From the NCBI GenBank assembly GCA_020851395.1, contig JADZCW010000232.1, forward strand, positions 1-27,209: a DNA stretch of 27,209 bases, written 5' to 3'. Below, piece after piece: positions 15,904 through 23,791 of the stretch. Below the pieces are notes generated by a model. It saw only the letters and a program-made list of their open reading frames with translations, was not told the DNA's origin and did not search any database. The position numbers and the translations under genes were made by a program. Position 1 is the first letter of the stretch. Each line of letters starts with the position of its first letter. Source of the DNA: Phycisphaeraceae bacterium (GTDB taxonomy: Bacteria > Planctomycetota > Phycisphaerae > Phycisphaerales > Phycisphaeraceae).

Positions 15904-16404
15904 ATGAATCGTCGTCATTGGCTGACCCTGGGAACCGTGATGCTGATGGGCCTGATGATGCAGGCTCTGCCCGCCCGTGCCGAGGATGCGCCCAAGGACC
16001 ACGCCCGGATGAGCGTGGGCAAGATCACCGCCGTCGCGGATGATCACATGAGCTTCGAGCTGACCATGGGCGAGAGCGACAAGGCCCACAAGATGACCAT
16101 CCAGGTCAACGACCAGACCAAATACATGCTCGACGGCGAAGATTCGACCATCGACAAGGTGCTGGTGGTCGGCAACCGCGTGAAGGTCGCGCATGTCGAC
16201 GGCACGGCGACCAAGGTCAACGCCATCACCAAGCCCGGCAAGGATGGCGACAAGGGCAAAGACAAGGACAAGGGTGACAAGGGCAAGGACAAGGACAAAG
16301 ACAAGGGAGATAAGGGCAAGGACAAGGGCGATAAAGGCAAAGACAAGGACAAAGGCAAAGAGAAAGACAAGGACAAGGGCGACAAGGGCAAGGAGAAGGA
16401 TTAA
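15904..16404 (+). CDS. Exported small protein with low-complexity K/D/G tail
   Basis: A 166-residue protein of unknown function. Residues 1-26 are a signal peptide ending ARA/E. Residues about 35-105 form a small beta-rich domain (GKITAVADDHMSFELTMG; MLDGEDSTIDKVLVVG) resembling the short OB-like domains of DUF5666-type proteins; this is a resemblance, not a firm assignment. Residues 113-166 contain only Lys (24), Asp (17), Gly (11) and Glu (2), in irregular KDKG repeats, giving a disordered, slightly basic polyampholyte. The start is set by AAGGAG at 15892-15897, six nt before the ATG. The next gene (16684) encodes a paralogue of the globular domain without the tail. The long opposite-strand frames over the tail are artefacts of the repeat. 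A terminator follows at 16488. Confidence 0.75.
   Translation: MNRRHWLTLGTVMLMGLMMQALPARAEDAPKDHARMSVGKITAVADDHMSFELTMGESDKAHKMTIQVNDQTKYMLDGEDSTIDKVLVVGNRVKVAHVDGTATKVNAITKPGKDGDKGKDKDKGDKGKDKDKDKGDKGKDKGDKGKDKDKGKEKDKDKGDKGKEKD
16240..16401 (+). repeat. Coding low-complexity repeat (AAG-GAC-AAG-GGC type)
   Basis: 162 bp of purine-rich irregular tandem repeats coding for the 54-residue K/D/G/E tail. Units mix AAGGACAAG and GGCGACAAG with a few synonymous changes (AAA, GAT), so the repeat is imperfect but could still change length by slippage. Confidence 0.8.
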
Positions 16405-16683
16405 CGATGGTCCCTTGGCCTGATCGCGCATGGGCGTGCCGACGAGGCACGCCGTGGTTGACGGGCCCGGATGAACTAACTCGCTCCAACCTCTTCGGGA
16501 TGACTCCCGGAGAGGTTTTTTTGATAACTCAAGATGCTGCGAGGGTTAGGCCGGGGGTTGGATGGCCCGCGCCGTTGACAGACTCGGCTGTGGACCTTGA
16601 CCCGCGCGGGGCGGGCCTTTACCCTTCAACGTCCCCTGAAAAGACAATCGGCCGTGTCCGCAGGCCCGTGTGGAGGTCCTCCC
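16405..16683 (+). other. Spacer between the two paralogues
   Basis: It contains a hairpin GCGTGCC/GGCACGC (16434-16452), the terminator at 16488-16522 and then about 150 bp with a TTGACA (16575-16580) lacking a good -10 at normal spacing. An open frame runs through much of it but has no start with a Shine-Dalgarno before 16684. No other gene is seen. Confidence 0.5.
16488..16522 (+). terminator. Rho-independent terminator of the K/D/G-tailed protein gene
   Basis: AACCTCTTCGGGA (16488-16500) pairs with TCCCGGAGAGGTT (16505-16517) with one T-G pair and a 4-nt loop, followed by a T-run to 16522. Confidence 0.88.
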
Positions 16684-17010
16684 GTGGTTCAGAAGTGGTC
16701 GTATGGTTTGTTCGCCGTGGTGGTTGCTCTGACGCTGCTTGTCGGCCGGGCGACCGGTCGGCCCGAGGCGGAGATCACCGAAGGGCGGATCGCCTCGGTT
16801 GACGATGACTACAAGAGCTTTGAGCTCTCGGTCGGCGAAGGCGATGATCAGAAGACCATCGAGTTCGAGGTCGGCGACCGCACCGAGTTCCTGCTCAACG
16901 GCGACGACTCGACGGCCAAGGACGCCCTGCTCGTGGGCGCCTCGGCCACGGTGACCCACGTCCGCGATGAGGCGGAGCTCGTCGACGTCACCGCTTCCGA
17001 GAGTGAATAG
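16684..17010 (+). CDS. Small exported or membrane-anchored paralogue of the preceding protein
   Basis: A 108-residue protein of unknown function. The GTG start at 16684 has GGAGGT at 16672-16677 with 6-nt spacing, a better choice than upstream ATGs. Residues 4-24 are a hydrophobic signal or anchor (YGLFAVVVALTLLVG). The remaining part aligns without gaps to the globular domain of the protein at 15904: by eye about 26 of 60 residues are identical, including SFEL, GDDST against GEDST, LVG and HV. The K/D/G tail is absent; instead the end is acidic (ASESE). The gene ends 6 bp from the convergent fumC stop. Duplication of one ancestral gene followed by gain or loss of the tail is the simplest reading. 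Confidence 0.75.
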   Translation: MVQKWSYGLFAVVVALTLLVGRATGRPEAEITEGRIASVDDDYKSFELSVGEGDDQKTIEFEVGDRTEFLLNGDDSTAKDALLVGASATVTHVRDEAELVDVTASESE

Positions 17011-17016
17011 ACCGGT

Positions 17017-18435
17017 TTATGATCCGCCGGCCGCGCCGCTGCCGCCAGGCTCCGTCATCGAACGCGGGTCCAGCAGGGCGTCGAGCTTTGATGCTTCAAG
17101 CAGCTTCTCCTCAAGCACCGTCTGCCGGATCGTCTTTCCTTCCGCCATGGCCCGCTTGGCCAGCTTGGCGGCCTGGTCGTAGCCGAGCACCGGGGCGAGG
17201 CTGGTGACCATCATCAGCGACTGCTCCATCAGCTCCCGGCAGCGGGCCTCGTTGACCCTCAGGCCCACCAGGAGCTTGTCGACCAGGACGTGGCTGACGC
17301 TTGTCAAGAGCTGGATCGACTCGAGCAGCGCCTGGGCTATCACCGGCATCGCCACGTTGAGCTCGAAGAGCGAGCCGACGCCGCCGAGGTCGGACACGGT
17401 GATCGTCGCGTCGTTGCCGATCACGCGGGCGGCCACCTGGATCACCGACTCGCAGATCACGGGGTTGACCTTGCCGGGCATGATCGAGGAGCCCGGCTGA
17501 ATCTCCGGCAGTTGCAGCTCGCCCAGGCCGCAGCGCGGGCCGCTGCCGAGCAGGCGGATGTCGCCGGCGATCTTTGACAGCGAGACGGCGATCGTCTTGA
17601 GCTGACCCGAAGCGGAGACGAAGCCGTCCTTGGTTGCCTGGGCCTCGAAATGGTTCTCAGCCTCGACGAATTCGACGCCCGTCAGACGCGACAACTCCGC
17701 GCAGACGCGCCGACCGAACTCGGCGTGGGTGTTGATCCCCGTGCCCACGGCCGTGCCGCCGATCGGGACGTTGAAGCGCATCGAGCAGTAGGCCGCCTCG
17801 GCTCGCATGACGGCGAGTTCCATCTGCCGGGCGTAGCCGGAGAACACCTGGCCCATGCGGATCGGCGTGGCGTCCATCAGGTGCGTGCGGCCGACCTTGA
17901 CGATGCCGTCCCAGTCCTTGGCGTGCTTGGCGAGCGTTTCCTGAACGCGACGCAGGGCGGGGATGAGCCCGTCCTTGATCATCCGCGCCGCCGCGACGTG
18001 CATGGCCGTGGGAAAGGTGTCGTTGGACGACTGACCCATGTTGACATGGTCGTTGGGATGAATCTTCACGCCAGGGACGTTTTTCCGGTTGACCAGGTTG
18101 GCGATCACCTCGTTGGCGTTCATGTTCGAGCTGGTGCCCGAGCCGGTCTGGTAGACGTCCACTGGGAAGTGACCGTCATGCCTGCCCTCGGCCACCTCCA
18201 TCGCCGCGGCGATGATCGGCTCAGCCAGCTCCCTCGAAAGCTTGCCCAGCTCCAGGTTGACCCCCGCGCACGCCGCCTTGAGCAGCCCCAGAGCGTGGAT
18301 CACTTCCTGCGGGATCGCGCGCCCGCTGACGGGAAAGTTCTCCACCGCCCGCTGTGTGCTCGCGCCCCAAAGGGCGTCGACAGGCACCCGCATCTCACCC
18401 ATCGAATCCCGCTCGATCCGCGTCGTCTGGGTCAT
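17017..18435 (-). CDS. fumC: Class II fumarate hydratase FumC
   Basis: FumC interconverts fumarate and L-malate without a metal cluster and so is oxygen-stable. The 472-residue product matches the E. coli enzyme in length. Motifs: MGEMRVPVDALWGASTQRAV at the N-terminus, TGSGTSSNMNANEVIAN, HPNDHVNMGQSSNDTFPTAM, KVGRTHLMDATPIRMGQ, and the superfamily signature GSSIMPGKVNP that carries the mobile catalytic loop Ser. Start: ATG 18435 has AAGGAG at 18449-18444 with 8-nt spacing; the frame continues upstream but without family match. The last 12 residues are Gly/Ser-rich. It is divergent from a class I fumarase and convergent with the small exported paralogue. A close relative, aspartase, was considered; the HPNDHVN and THLMDATP motifs fit FumC better. 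Confidence 0.93.
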   Translation of the reverse strand: MTQTTRIERDSMGEMRVPVDALWGASTQRAVENFPVSGRAIPQEVIHALGLLKAACAGVNLELGKLSRELAEPIIAAAMEVAEGRHDGHFPVDVYQTGSGTSSNMNANEVIANLVNRKNVPGVKIHPNDHVNMGQSSNDTFPTAMHVAAARMIKDGLIPALRRVQETLAKHAKDWDGIVKVGRTHLMDATPIRMGQVFSGYARQMELAVMRAEAAYCSMRFNVPIGGTAVGTGINTHAEFGRRVCAELSRLTGVEFVEAENHFEAQATKDGFVSASGQLKTIAVSLSKIAGDIRLLGSGPRCGLGELQLPEIQPGSSIMPGKVNPVICESVIQVAARVIGNDATITVSDLGGVGSLFELNVAMPVIAQALLESIQLLTSVSHVLVDKLLVGLRVNEARCRELMEQSLMMVTSLAPVLGYDQAAKLAKRAMAEGKTIRQTVLEEKLLEASKLDALLDPRSMTEPGGSGAAGGS

Positions 18436-18551
18436 CACCGCATCTCCTTCACGGCTCAGTGTATCGCCGCGGTCATTCGATGAAACAGCCTTTTCTTGAT
18501 AAAATGACCTCCTATCCCGCCCGATATTCACTCCCTCAAGGACTCCCCACC
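18436..18551. promoter_or_regulatory. Shared divergent promoter region of the two fumarase genes
   Basis: On the minus strand TACACT (18463-18458) lies about 22 bp before the fumC ATG and shares the 10-mer CGATACACTG with the smpB upstream region. On the plus strand TTCGAT (18476-18481), an 18-nt spacer and TAAAAT (18500-18505) could drive the class I gene, with a leader of about 40 nt and AGGA at 18539-18542. The two -10 elements are only about 37 bp apart. Confidence 0.4.
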
Positions 18552-20183
18552 ATGCCCGGTTTCGCCTACGAACCGACCTACCAGTACGGCCCGGACGACA
18601 CGACCTACCGCCTCTTGACCAAGGACCACGTCAGAGAGGTCGAAGTCAATGGCCGCAAATACCTCCAGGTCGACCGCGCGGCCCTGACGCTGCTGGCCAG
18701 GCAGGCCTTCATCGACGTGTCGTTCTACCTGCGGCCGAAGCACCTCGCGCAGCTCCAGGCTGAGCTCAACGACCCCCAGGCGTCGGACAACGACCGCTTC
18801 GTGATCTACACCCACCTCCAAAACGCCGTCGTCGCCGCCGCGGGCAAGCTGCCCACCTGCCAGGACACCGGCACGGCCATCGTGATGGGCAAGAAGGGCC
18901 AGTTCGTCCTGACCGATTTCGACGACGCCGAGGCCCTGACCGAGGGCGTCTGGCAGACCTACCAGGAGCGGAACCTGCGCTACTCGCAGATCGCCCCCTT
19001 GGCGATGTTCCAGGAGAAGAACACAGCCAACAACCTGCCGGCCCAGATCGACATCTCCGCCGAGACAGGCGGCGAGTACAAGTTCCTCTTCATGGCCAAG
19101 GGCGGCGGCAGCGCCAACAAGACTTACCTCTACCAGCAGACGCCGGCCGTGCTCAACGAGAAGGACATGATGGCCTTCCTCGGGGCCAAGCTCTCGGACC
19201 TGGGCACCGCGGCCTGCCCGCCGTACCACGTGGCCATCGTCATCGGCGGCACCAGCGCCGAGATCAACCTCAAGATGGTCAAGCTCGCCTCGGCCGGCTA
19301 CCTCGACCACCTGCCCACGACCGGCTCACCCGGTGGGCGGGCCTTCCGCGACCTGGAGATGGAGAAGAAGATCCTCGACGCCTCGCAGAAGTGCGGCATC
19401 GGCGCCCAGTTCGGCGGCAAGTACGTGGCCCATGACCTGCGCGTCATCCGCCTGCCTCGCCACGCGGCGTCCTGCCCGATCGGCCTGGGCGTGTCCTGCT
19501 CGGCCGACCGCAACATCAAGGCCAAGATCACCAAGGACGGCGTCTATCTCGAACAGCTCGAGTTCCACCCCGAGAAGTACCTGCCCGCCGAGGCACCCGA
19601 GATGGCCCCTGCCGTGCACGTCGACCTGAACATGGGCATGGAGAAAGTGCGTGCGATTCTGACCAAGCTGCCGATCAAGACACGTCTAAGTCTCTTCGGC
19701 ACGCTGATCGTGGCCCGCGATCTGGCCCACGCGCGCATCAAGAAGCTCCTGGACGAGGGCAAACCCATGCCCGAGTACTTCAAGAACCACCCCATCTATT
19801 ACGCCGGCCCGGCCAAGACACCGGAGGGCATGCCGTCCGGTTCCTTCGGCCCGACGACGGCGGGGCGGATGGACAGCTTCGTCGATCTCTTCCAGTCCAA
19901 GGGCGGGTCGCTGATCATGATCGCCAAGGGCAACCGCTCCAAGGCCGTGACCGACGCCTGCAAGAAGTGGGGGGGCTTCTACCTCGGCTCGATCGGCGGG
20001 CCTGCGGCCATCCTGGCCCAGAACAACATCAAGAAAGTCGAGCTGGTCGACTTCGAGGAGCTGGGCATGGAGGCGATTCGGAAGATCGATGTCGTCGACT
20101 TCCCCGCCTTCATCATCGTCGACGACAAGGGCAATGACTTCTTCCAGGAGATCGCCCAGACGGCCCACGCCGCCCACGCGTGA
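18552..20183 (+). CDS. fumA: Class I fumarate hydratase (4Fe-4S, FumA/FumB type)
   Basis: Class I fumarases are single-chain iron-sulfur hydro-lyases, oxygen-labile, unrelated to FumC. The 543-residue product has the alpha domain with GKLPTCQDTGTAIVMGKKG and KGGGSANKTYLYQ, and the beta domain with GPTTAGRMDSFVDLFQSKGG near the C-terminus. Candidate cluster ligands are Cys103 (LPTCQD), Cys222 (TAACPP) and Cys308 (AASCPIGLGVSCSADR); the first two fall within two residues of the E. coli FumA ligand positions, Cys281 being an alternative for the third. Start: Met at 18552 begins MPGFAYEPTYQYG and has AGGA 9 nt upstream; Mets at 18480 and 18504 are in frame but lie in the promoter region. It is divergent from fumC and ends at a hairpin terminator. 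Confidence 0.93.
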   Translation: MPGFAYEPTYQYGPDDTTYRLLTKDHVREVEVNGRKYLQVDRAALTLLARQAFIDVSFYLRPKHLAQLQAELNDPQASDNDRFVIYTHLQNAVVAAAGKLPTCQDTGTAIVMGKKGQFVLTDFDDAEALTEGVWQTYQERNLRYSQIAPLAMFQEKNTANNLPAQIDISAETGGEYKFLFMAKGGGSANKTYLYQQTPAVLNEKDMMAFLGAKLSDLGTAACPPYHVAIVIGGTSAEINLKMVKLASAGYLDHLPTTGSPGGRAFRDLEMEKKILDASQKCGIGAQFGGKYVAHDLRVIRLPRHAASCPIGLGVSCSADRNIKAKITKDGVYLEQLEFHPEKYLPAEAPEMAPAVHVDLNMGMEKVRAILTKLPIKTRLSLFGTLIVARDLAHARIKKLLDEGKPMPEYFKNHPIYYAGPAKTPEGMPSGSFGPTTAGRMDSFVDLFQSKGGSLIMIAKGNRSKAVTDACKKWGGFYLGSIGGPAAILAQNNIKKVELVDFEELGMEAIRKIDVVDFPAFIIVDDKGNDFFQEIAQTAHAAHA

Positions 20184-20207
20184 TCTCGCTCAATCATCGC
20201 CACTCAT

Positions 20208-20247
20208 ACAACACAACTCAGGGCTCCCGGGCCCTGGGTTGTGTTGT
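20208..20247. terminator. Long hairpin between convergent genes
   Basis: ACAACACAACTCAGGG (20208-20223) pairs with CCCTGGGTTGTGTTGT (20232-20247) over 16 bp with one T-G pair and an 8-nt loop. Only short T tracts follow on either strand, but its location between the class I fumarase and the convergent coiled-coil gene supports a bidirectional terminator. Confidence 0.75.
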
Positions 20248-20268
20248 TGAGGGATCACCTGTCCAGAC

Positions 20269-23200
20269 TCAGCCGGCGATGCGGCCGGACTTGCCGTTGG
20301 TCTTGGGCGGCCGGGGCTTGCGGGCCTTGGACGTCTTTTCCTCGGCCGAGGCATCGGCCTTCGCGCCCTTGATCTTCGCCGAGATGTCGCGCACGCGATG
20401 CCTGGCCTCGGCCAGTCGCTCCATGTCCGGCGAGGGCAGGACGGCCAACGGGCTGGTGTCCTGGTCCGATGCGTCGTGATGCTCGACGTTCACCGATACA
20501 AGGTCCGCTGAGGGGGATGACTCCGACAGCGACTCGACGACTCGGTTGGTCTGGGCGTGCAGGTCGGCCAGCTTCTGCCGCAGGGATTCCTCGGCCGCGG
20601 AGATCACCGACTGCATCTTGGGCTCGATCGTCCTGATCCGCTTAGTGAGCTTGGCGCCCATGACGTGGGTCTGGCTCTGGACCTCTTGCTGGAGCTGGTC
20701 GAGTTTCTGGTGCAGGGCCTGCTCGGCCTGCTCGGCCGCGGCGGTCGCCTGCGGGGTCAGGGCCTCGATCCGGCGGTTCATCTGCTGCTCGATCAACTCC
20801 ACCATGGCCTGAGCGCTCGAGCGCAGCTGGCCGATCCGCTGCCGCAGGCTCTGCTCGAGCTCATCGAGCGACTTCTGAGCCGCGTCGGCCGCCTGCTGGC
20901 TGATCGGTGAGAGAGCCTCTTGGCCCTTGTCACGCAGATCAGCGAGCTGGGCGTGGAGCTTCTGGCTGAGCTCTTCGAGATAGGCGGCCGCCTTCTGGTC
21001 GAGGCTGTCCAGGCCCGCGCCGAGCTCCTGTTCGAGCGTGCTCTGGATGACCTGGGCCTCGTGGCGGGCCTGCTGGGTCGTCTGCCTGAACTGCTCGGAC
21101 CACTCGGCGATCGCCCCCCGGAATTCTTCCTTGTGCTTCTCGAGCATGAGGGTCAGCTCAGCCGCGTGCTGCTGGGCCTGGGCGGTGCGGCTCGGACGCA
21201 CAGCCTCGACGGCCTGCGACATCGCCTGACGGGCCTGGGCCTTCCACGTCTCGACCTGCGAGGCGATCCAGGCCATGACCTGCTCGCGCAGGACCTGGGC
21301 GTGCGGCTCGGCGGTCTTGATGGCTTCTTGACGCATCGCCACGATCTGCTGGTCGAGCCTATGCTCGAAGGCCTCGGCCATCGCGGCGGCGACCTGCTCG
21401 AACTGCTGCGTACGCAGCTCCAGGCCGTGCTGGTGGCCGGCGAGCACCTCGTCGAAGGCTGTCTGCTGCTGGCGGACTTTCTCGGCCAGCTCGGATGCGG
21501 TGCGCTCCGTGATGGCGTCGAGGTTGATCTGGGCGCTATTGAGCCGTTTGGTGATGTTTTGGTCGAGCGCCGCCAGCGAGGCGACGGCCGCCTCCTGAAG
21601 GCTCGAGTAGCGGTCCGTCCACTCCCGCTCGACCTCCATCAGCTTCTTCCCGGCCGTCTCGGCGGCGATGCCGGCCTGCTTCTCGAGCTTCTCGAGCTCC
21701 ACGCGCAGCGTGTCTAGGCGTAGCTCCGTCTGGTCGTCGGCGTTGGCCAGGTGGTCGGTCAGTTCCTTGAGGTGCTGCGTCACGGAGCTCCGCACGTCCT
21801 GCTCGAACTCCTCGTGCAGACGCTGGGCGATGCTCTTGAGCTCGCCCAGGCGCAGCGAGGCGCGGTCGAGCAATTCCTGTGTCTGGAGCCGGGCCTGCTC
21901 GGCCGCGGACACGGCCGCCGAGGCGGCGCGATCGAGGTCCTGCCGGGCCGCCTGGCGACCCTCGAGCATGGCCTGCTGGTGCGACTCGACCTGCCCCCGG
22001 AAGGTTTCCTCCAGCCGGCGGAGCGTCTGCCCGGCCTCATGCTGGAACTGCCGGAGCATCTGCTCGGTCTCTTGCCGGCGATCCTCGATGTCGCGTTGGA
22101 AGGGGGCCGCGGCGTCCAGGGCCCGCTGTTGAAGATCGCTGACCAGCCGGGCCGCGCGGGCGTCGAGGTTGCCTTGGGCGGCCTCGGCAGCGCTTGCTGC
22201 GGCTTCCAGACGCTGCCCGAGCGAGGCCAGGGCCTTTTCAGCGTTCTCACGAGTCTGCTCGAGCCGCTGGCGTAGGACAGTCTCCTGCTCAGCCGCCTGC
22301 TCGACGCCGCGGGCGAGTTGTTCCTGACAGCTCTGGCCAAGGTTGCTCAGCGCCTGCTGCTGATCCGCGAATCGCTGCTGAGCCTGGGTGAGCACGGCCA
22401 CCTGCTCGGCCCGCAGTTGCTCCTCGAAGGCGTGCCGCAGTTCGTCGAGGACGTCCTGCGCGTTCTGCCGCCAGGCGACGAGGCGGGCGGTGGCCCGCTC
22501 GTGTTCCTGCTGCGCCTCCTGGGCGACCGCCTCGACGGTCTCCTGGCCGCGGGATTCGATCCGTTGGTCGATCGCTTGTCCGCGGGCCTCGATCTGTTCA
22601 TCGATCCGTCGGCCGTGCTCCTCGATGCGCCGCTCGAAGTCCTGGCCCCACTGGCGGGCCTGCTCACAGAGGCTCTCGATCTTGCCCGACAGCTCCGTCA
22701 CGCCCTCTTGGGCCTTGTTCTGGAGCGTCCCGAGTGACTCGGCCCAGGCGGCCAGACGTTGACGCATGGCCTCGAAGGCCTGGTCGGACTCGGCCCGCAG
22801 GTGTTCGAGCCTGTCTTGGGTCGAGGCGTCGAACGTCTTGCCCGCCTCCTGCAACTCTTCGATGCGCTGGTGAATCTGGGCCTCGATGGGCTCGAGGAAT
22901 GTCGCGACCTGCCGTTGCATGGCCTCGAGGCTTTCCTGCAGAGCCTGCTGGATGGGCTCCATGGCCTTGACGGCCTGGGTGTCCAGGAGCTTGATGCGTT
23001 TTTCCAGGGTGGCCTCGACGCGGTTGATGGCGTCGAACCGGCCGTCGATCTTCGACAGCCATTGGTTGACCTGTTCGCCGGCCTCCTCGGTGACCTGGGT
23101 CACCACGACGCGGGTCTCCTCGGCCACGGCCTGGACCTGCCGACGGGCGGGCTCGATCTTCTGGATCTGCTCAGTCAGCCCCTCGGCGATCTGACGGAGG

Positions 23201-23514
23201 CTGGCCTCGAGCTGTTCGAGCTTATTCTGCCGCTGGGTGAGGGAATGCTCCGCCGACTGGAGTTCACCCAGTCGCTGGGTCAGCCAGGTGTCGATGGTGC
23301 GCGTGCGATTCTCGACCTCGGCCATGATCTGGGCGAGGCGCTGCGGGTCGGCCGTCTCGACGCAGCGGACAAGCTTGGCCAGGCGGATCTGTTCCTGCCG
23401 GCTCTGCTCGAGCAAGTCATGCAACTGGTTGGCGGTGACGGCGGCCTCGCCCAGCCCCCGCAAAACGCCGACGGTGGGGCGGGCTGTTGTTCGGGCGGAA
23501 CGCACTGTCGCCAT
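20269..23514 (-). CDS. Giant coiled-coil protein of unknown function (1081 residues)
   Basis: I do not recognise a family. From about residue 25 to 1000 the chain is almost entirely predicted helix: rich in Gln, Glu, Ala, Leu and Arg, with few prolines, three Cys and no membrane segment or signal peptide. Heptads and stretches of 11-residue periodicity occur, for example EQIEARGQAID followed by QRIESRGQETV. Trp residues are sparse. The N-terminus is basic (VRSARTTARPTVGVLRG). The last 110 residues change character: a Ser/Asp-rich linker, then KIKGAKADASAEEKTSKARK and a PRPPKTNGKSGR end, a lysine-rich tail like those that bind nucleic acid or membranes. Homology by composition to SMC, apolipoprotein or myosin-like entries would be expected and is not informative. 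Start ATG 23514 follows GAGAG by 5 nt. Divergent from metK; convergent with the class I fumarase. Confidence 0.85.
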   Translation of the reverse strand: MATVRSARTTARPTVGVLRGLGEAAVTANQLHDLLEQSRQEQIRLAKLVRCVETADPQRLAQIMAEVENRTRTIDTWLTQRLGELQSAEHSLTQRQNKLEQLEASLRQIAEGLTEQIQKIEPARRQVQAVAEETRVVVTQVTEEAGEQVNQWLSKIDGRFDAINRVEATLEKRIKLLDTQAVKAMEPIQQALQESLEAMQRQVATFLEPIEAQIHQRIEELQEAGKTFDASTQDRLEHLRAESDQAFEAMRQRLAAWAESLGTLQNKAQEGVTELSGKIESLCEQARQWGQDFERRIEEHGRRIDEQIEARGQAIDQRIESRGQETVEAVAQEAQQEHERATARLVAWRQNAQDVLDELRHAFEEQLRAEQVAVLTQAQQRFADQQQALSNLGQSCQEQLARGVEQAAEQETVLRQRLEQTRENAEKALASLGQRLEAAASAAEAAQGNLDARAARLVSDLQQRALDAAAPFQRDIEDRRQETEQMLRQFQHEAGQTLRRLEETFRGQVESHQQAMLEGRQAARQDLDRAASAAVSAAEQARLQTQELLDRASLRLGELKSIAQRLHEEFEQDVRSSVTQHLKELTDHLANADDQTELRLDTLRVELEKLEKQAGIAAETAGKKLMEVEREWTDRYSSLQEAAVASLAALDQNITKRLNSAQINLDAITERTASELAEKVRQQQTAFDEVLAGHQHGLELRTQQFEQVAAAMAEAFEHRLDQQIVAMRQEAIKTAEPHAQVLREQVMAWIASQVETWKAQARQAMSQAVEAVRPSRTAQAQQHAAELTLMLEKHKEEFRGAIAEWSEQFRQTTQQARHEAQVIQSTLEQELGAGLDSLDQKAAAYLEELSQKLHAQLADLRDKGQEALSPISQQAADAAQKSLDELEQSLRQRIGQLRSSAQAMVELIEQQMNRRIEALTPQATAAAEQAEQALHQKLDQLQQEVQSQTHVMGAKLTKRIRTIEPKMQSVISAAEESLRQKLADLHAQTNRVVESLSESSPSADLVSVNVEHHDASDQDTSPLAVLPSPDMERLAEARHRVRDISAKIKGAKADASAEEKTSKARKPRPPKTNGKSGRIAG

Positions 23515-23791
23515 GGGGCTCTCGCTGCGTGAGAAATGGTTCGGAAGTTACGCTGCCGACATGGCTTTATGCATCGACCACGCGGGGCGAGAATCCTGAA
23601 ATTCTTTGGGGGCAACTTTCTGCCGTGACCGGCAGGTTTGCCCAGGGTTAGAACACGGTCAGGGCGTTGGGCAGTCGCCGGCCCCGGGGCACGCTTCTCG
23701 GTTTCTTGCCCCCGCCGGGTTCATCCGTTACAACGGTGGGCTCGCACCACCTGGCACACTCTTTTTTCACTCGAATCACGGAGCTTTGCGA
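23515..23791. other. Divergent spacer between the coiled-coil gene and metK
   Basis: No credible gene. On the plus strand there are small stem-loops: CTGCC/GGCAG in 23621-23636, and near 23727-23750 a CCGTT/AACGG stem next to GGTG/CACC, followed by T6 (23762-23767). No SAM riboswitch consensus (SAM-I, SAM-II or SAH) could be recognised. GGAG at 23780-23783 is the metK Shine-Dalgarno. Confidence 0.45.

Noticed and set aside
15886..16431. 181-residue open frame on the minus strand opposite the K/D/G-tailed gene
   Set aside because: Its long hydrophobic Leu/Val/Ala stretches are the complement of the Lys/Asp codon repeat; the plus-strand frame has a signal peptide, Shine-Dalgarno, terminator and a paralogue.
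22759..23532. Plus-strand frames opposite the coiled-coil gene with Leu/Gly/Asp-rich repeats
   Set aside because: They are complements of Gln/Glu/Ala codons; composition is repetitive with no fold-like pattern, whereas the minus frame is continuous for 1081 codons.
23515..23791. SAM-I, SAM-II or SAH riboswitch before metK
   Set aside because: None of the conserved core sequences could be found; only generic small stem-loops.
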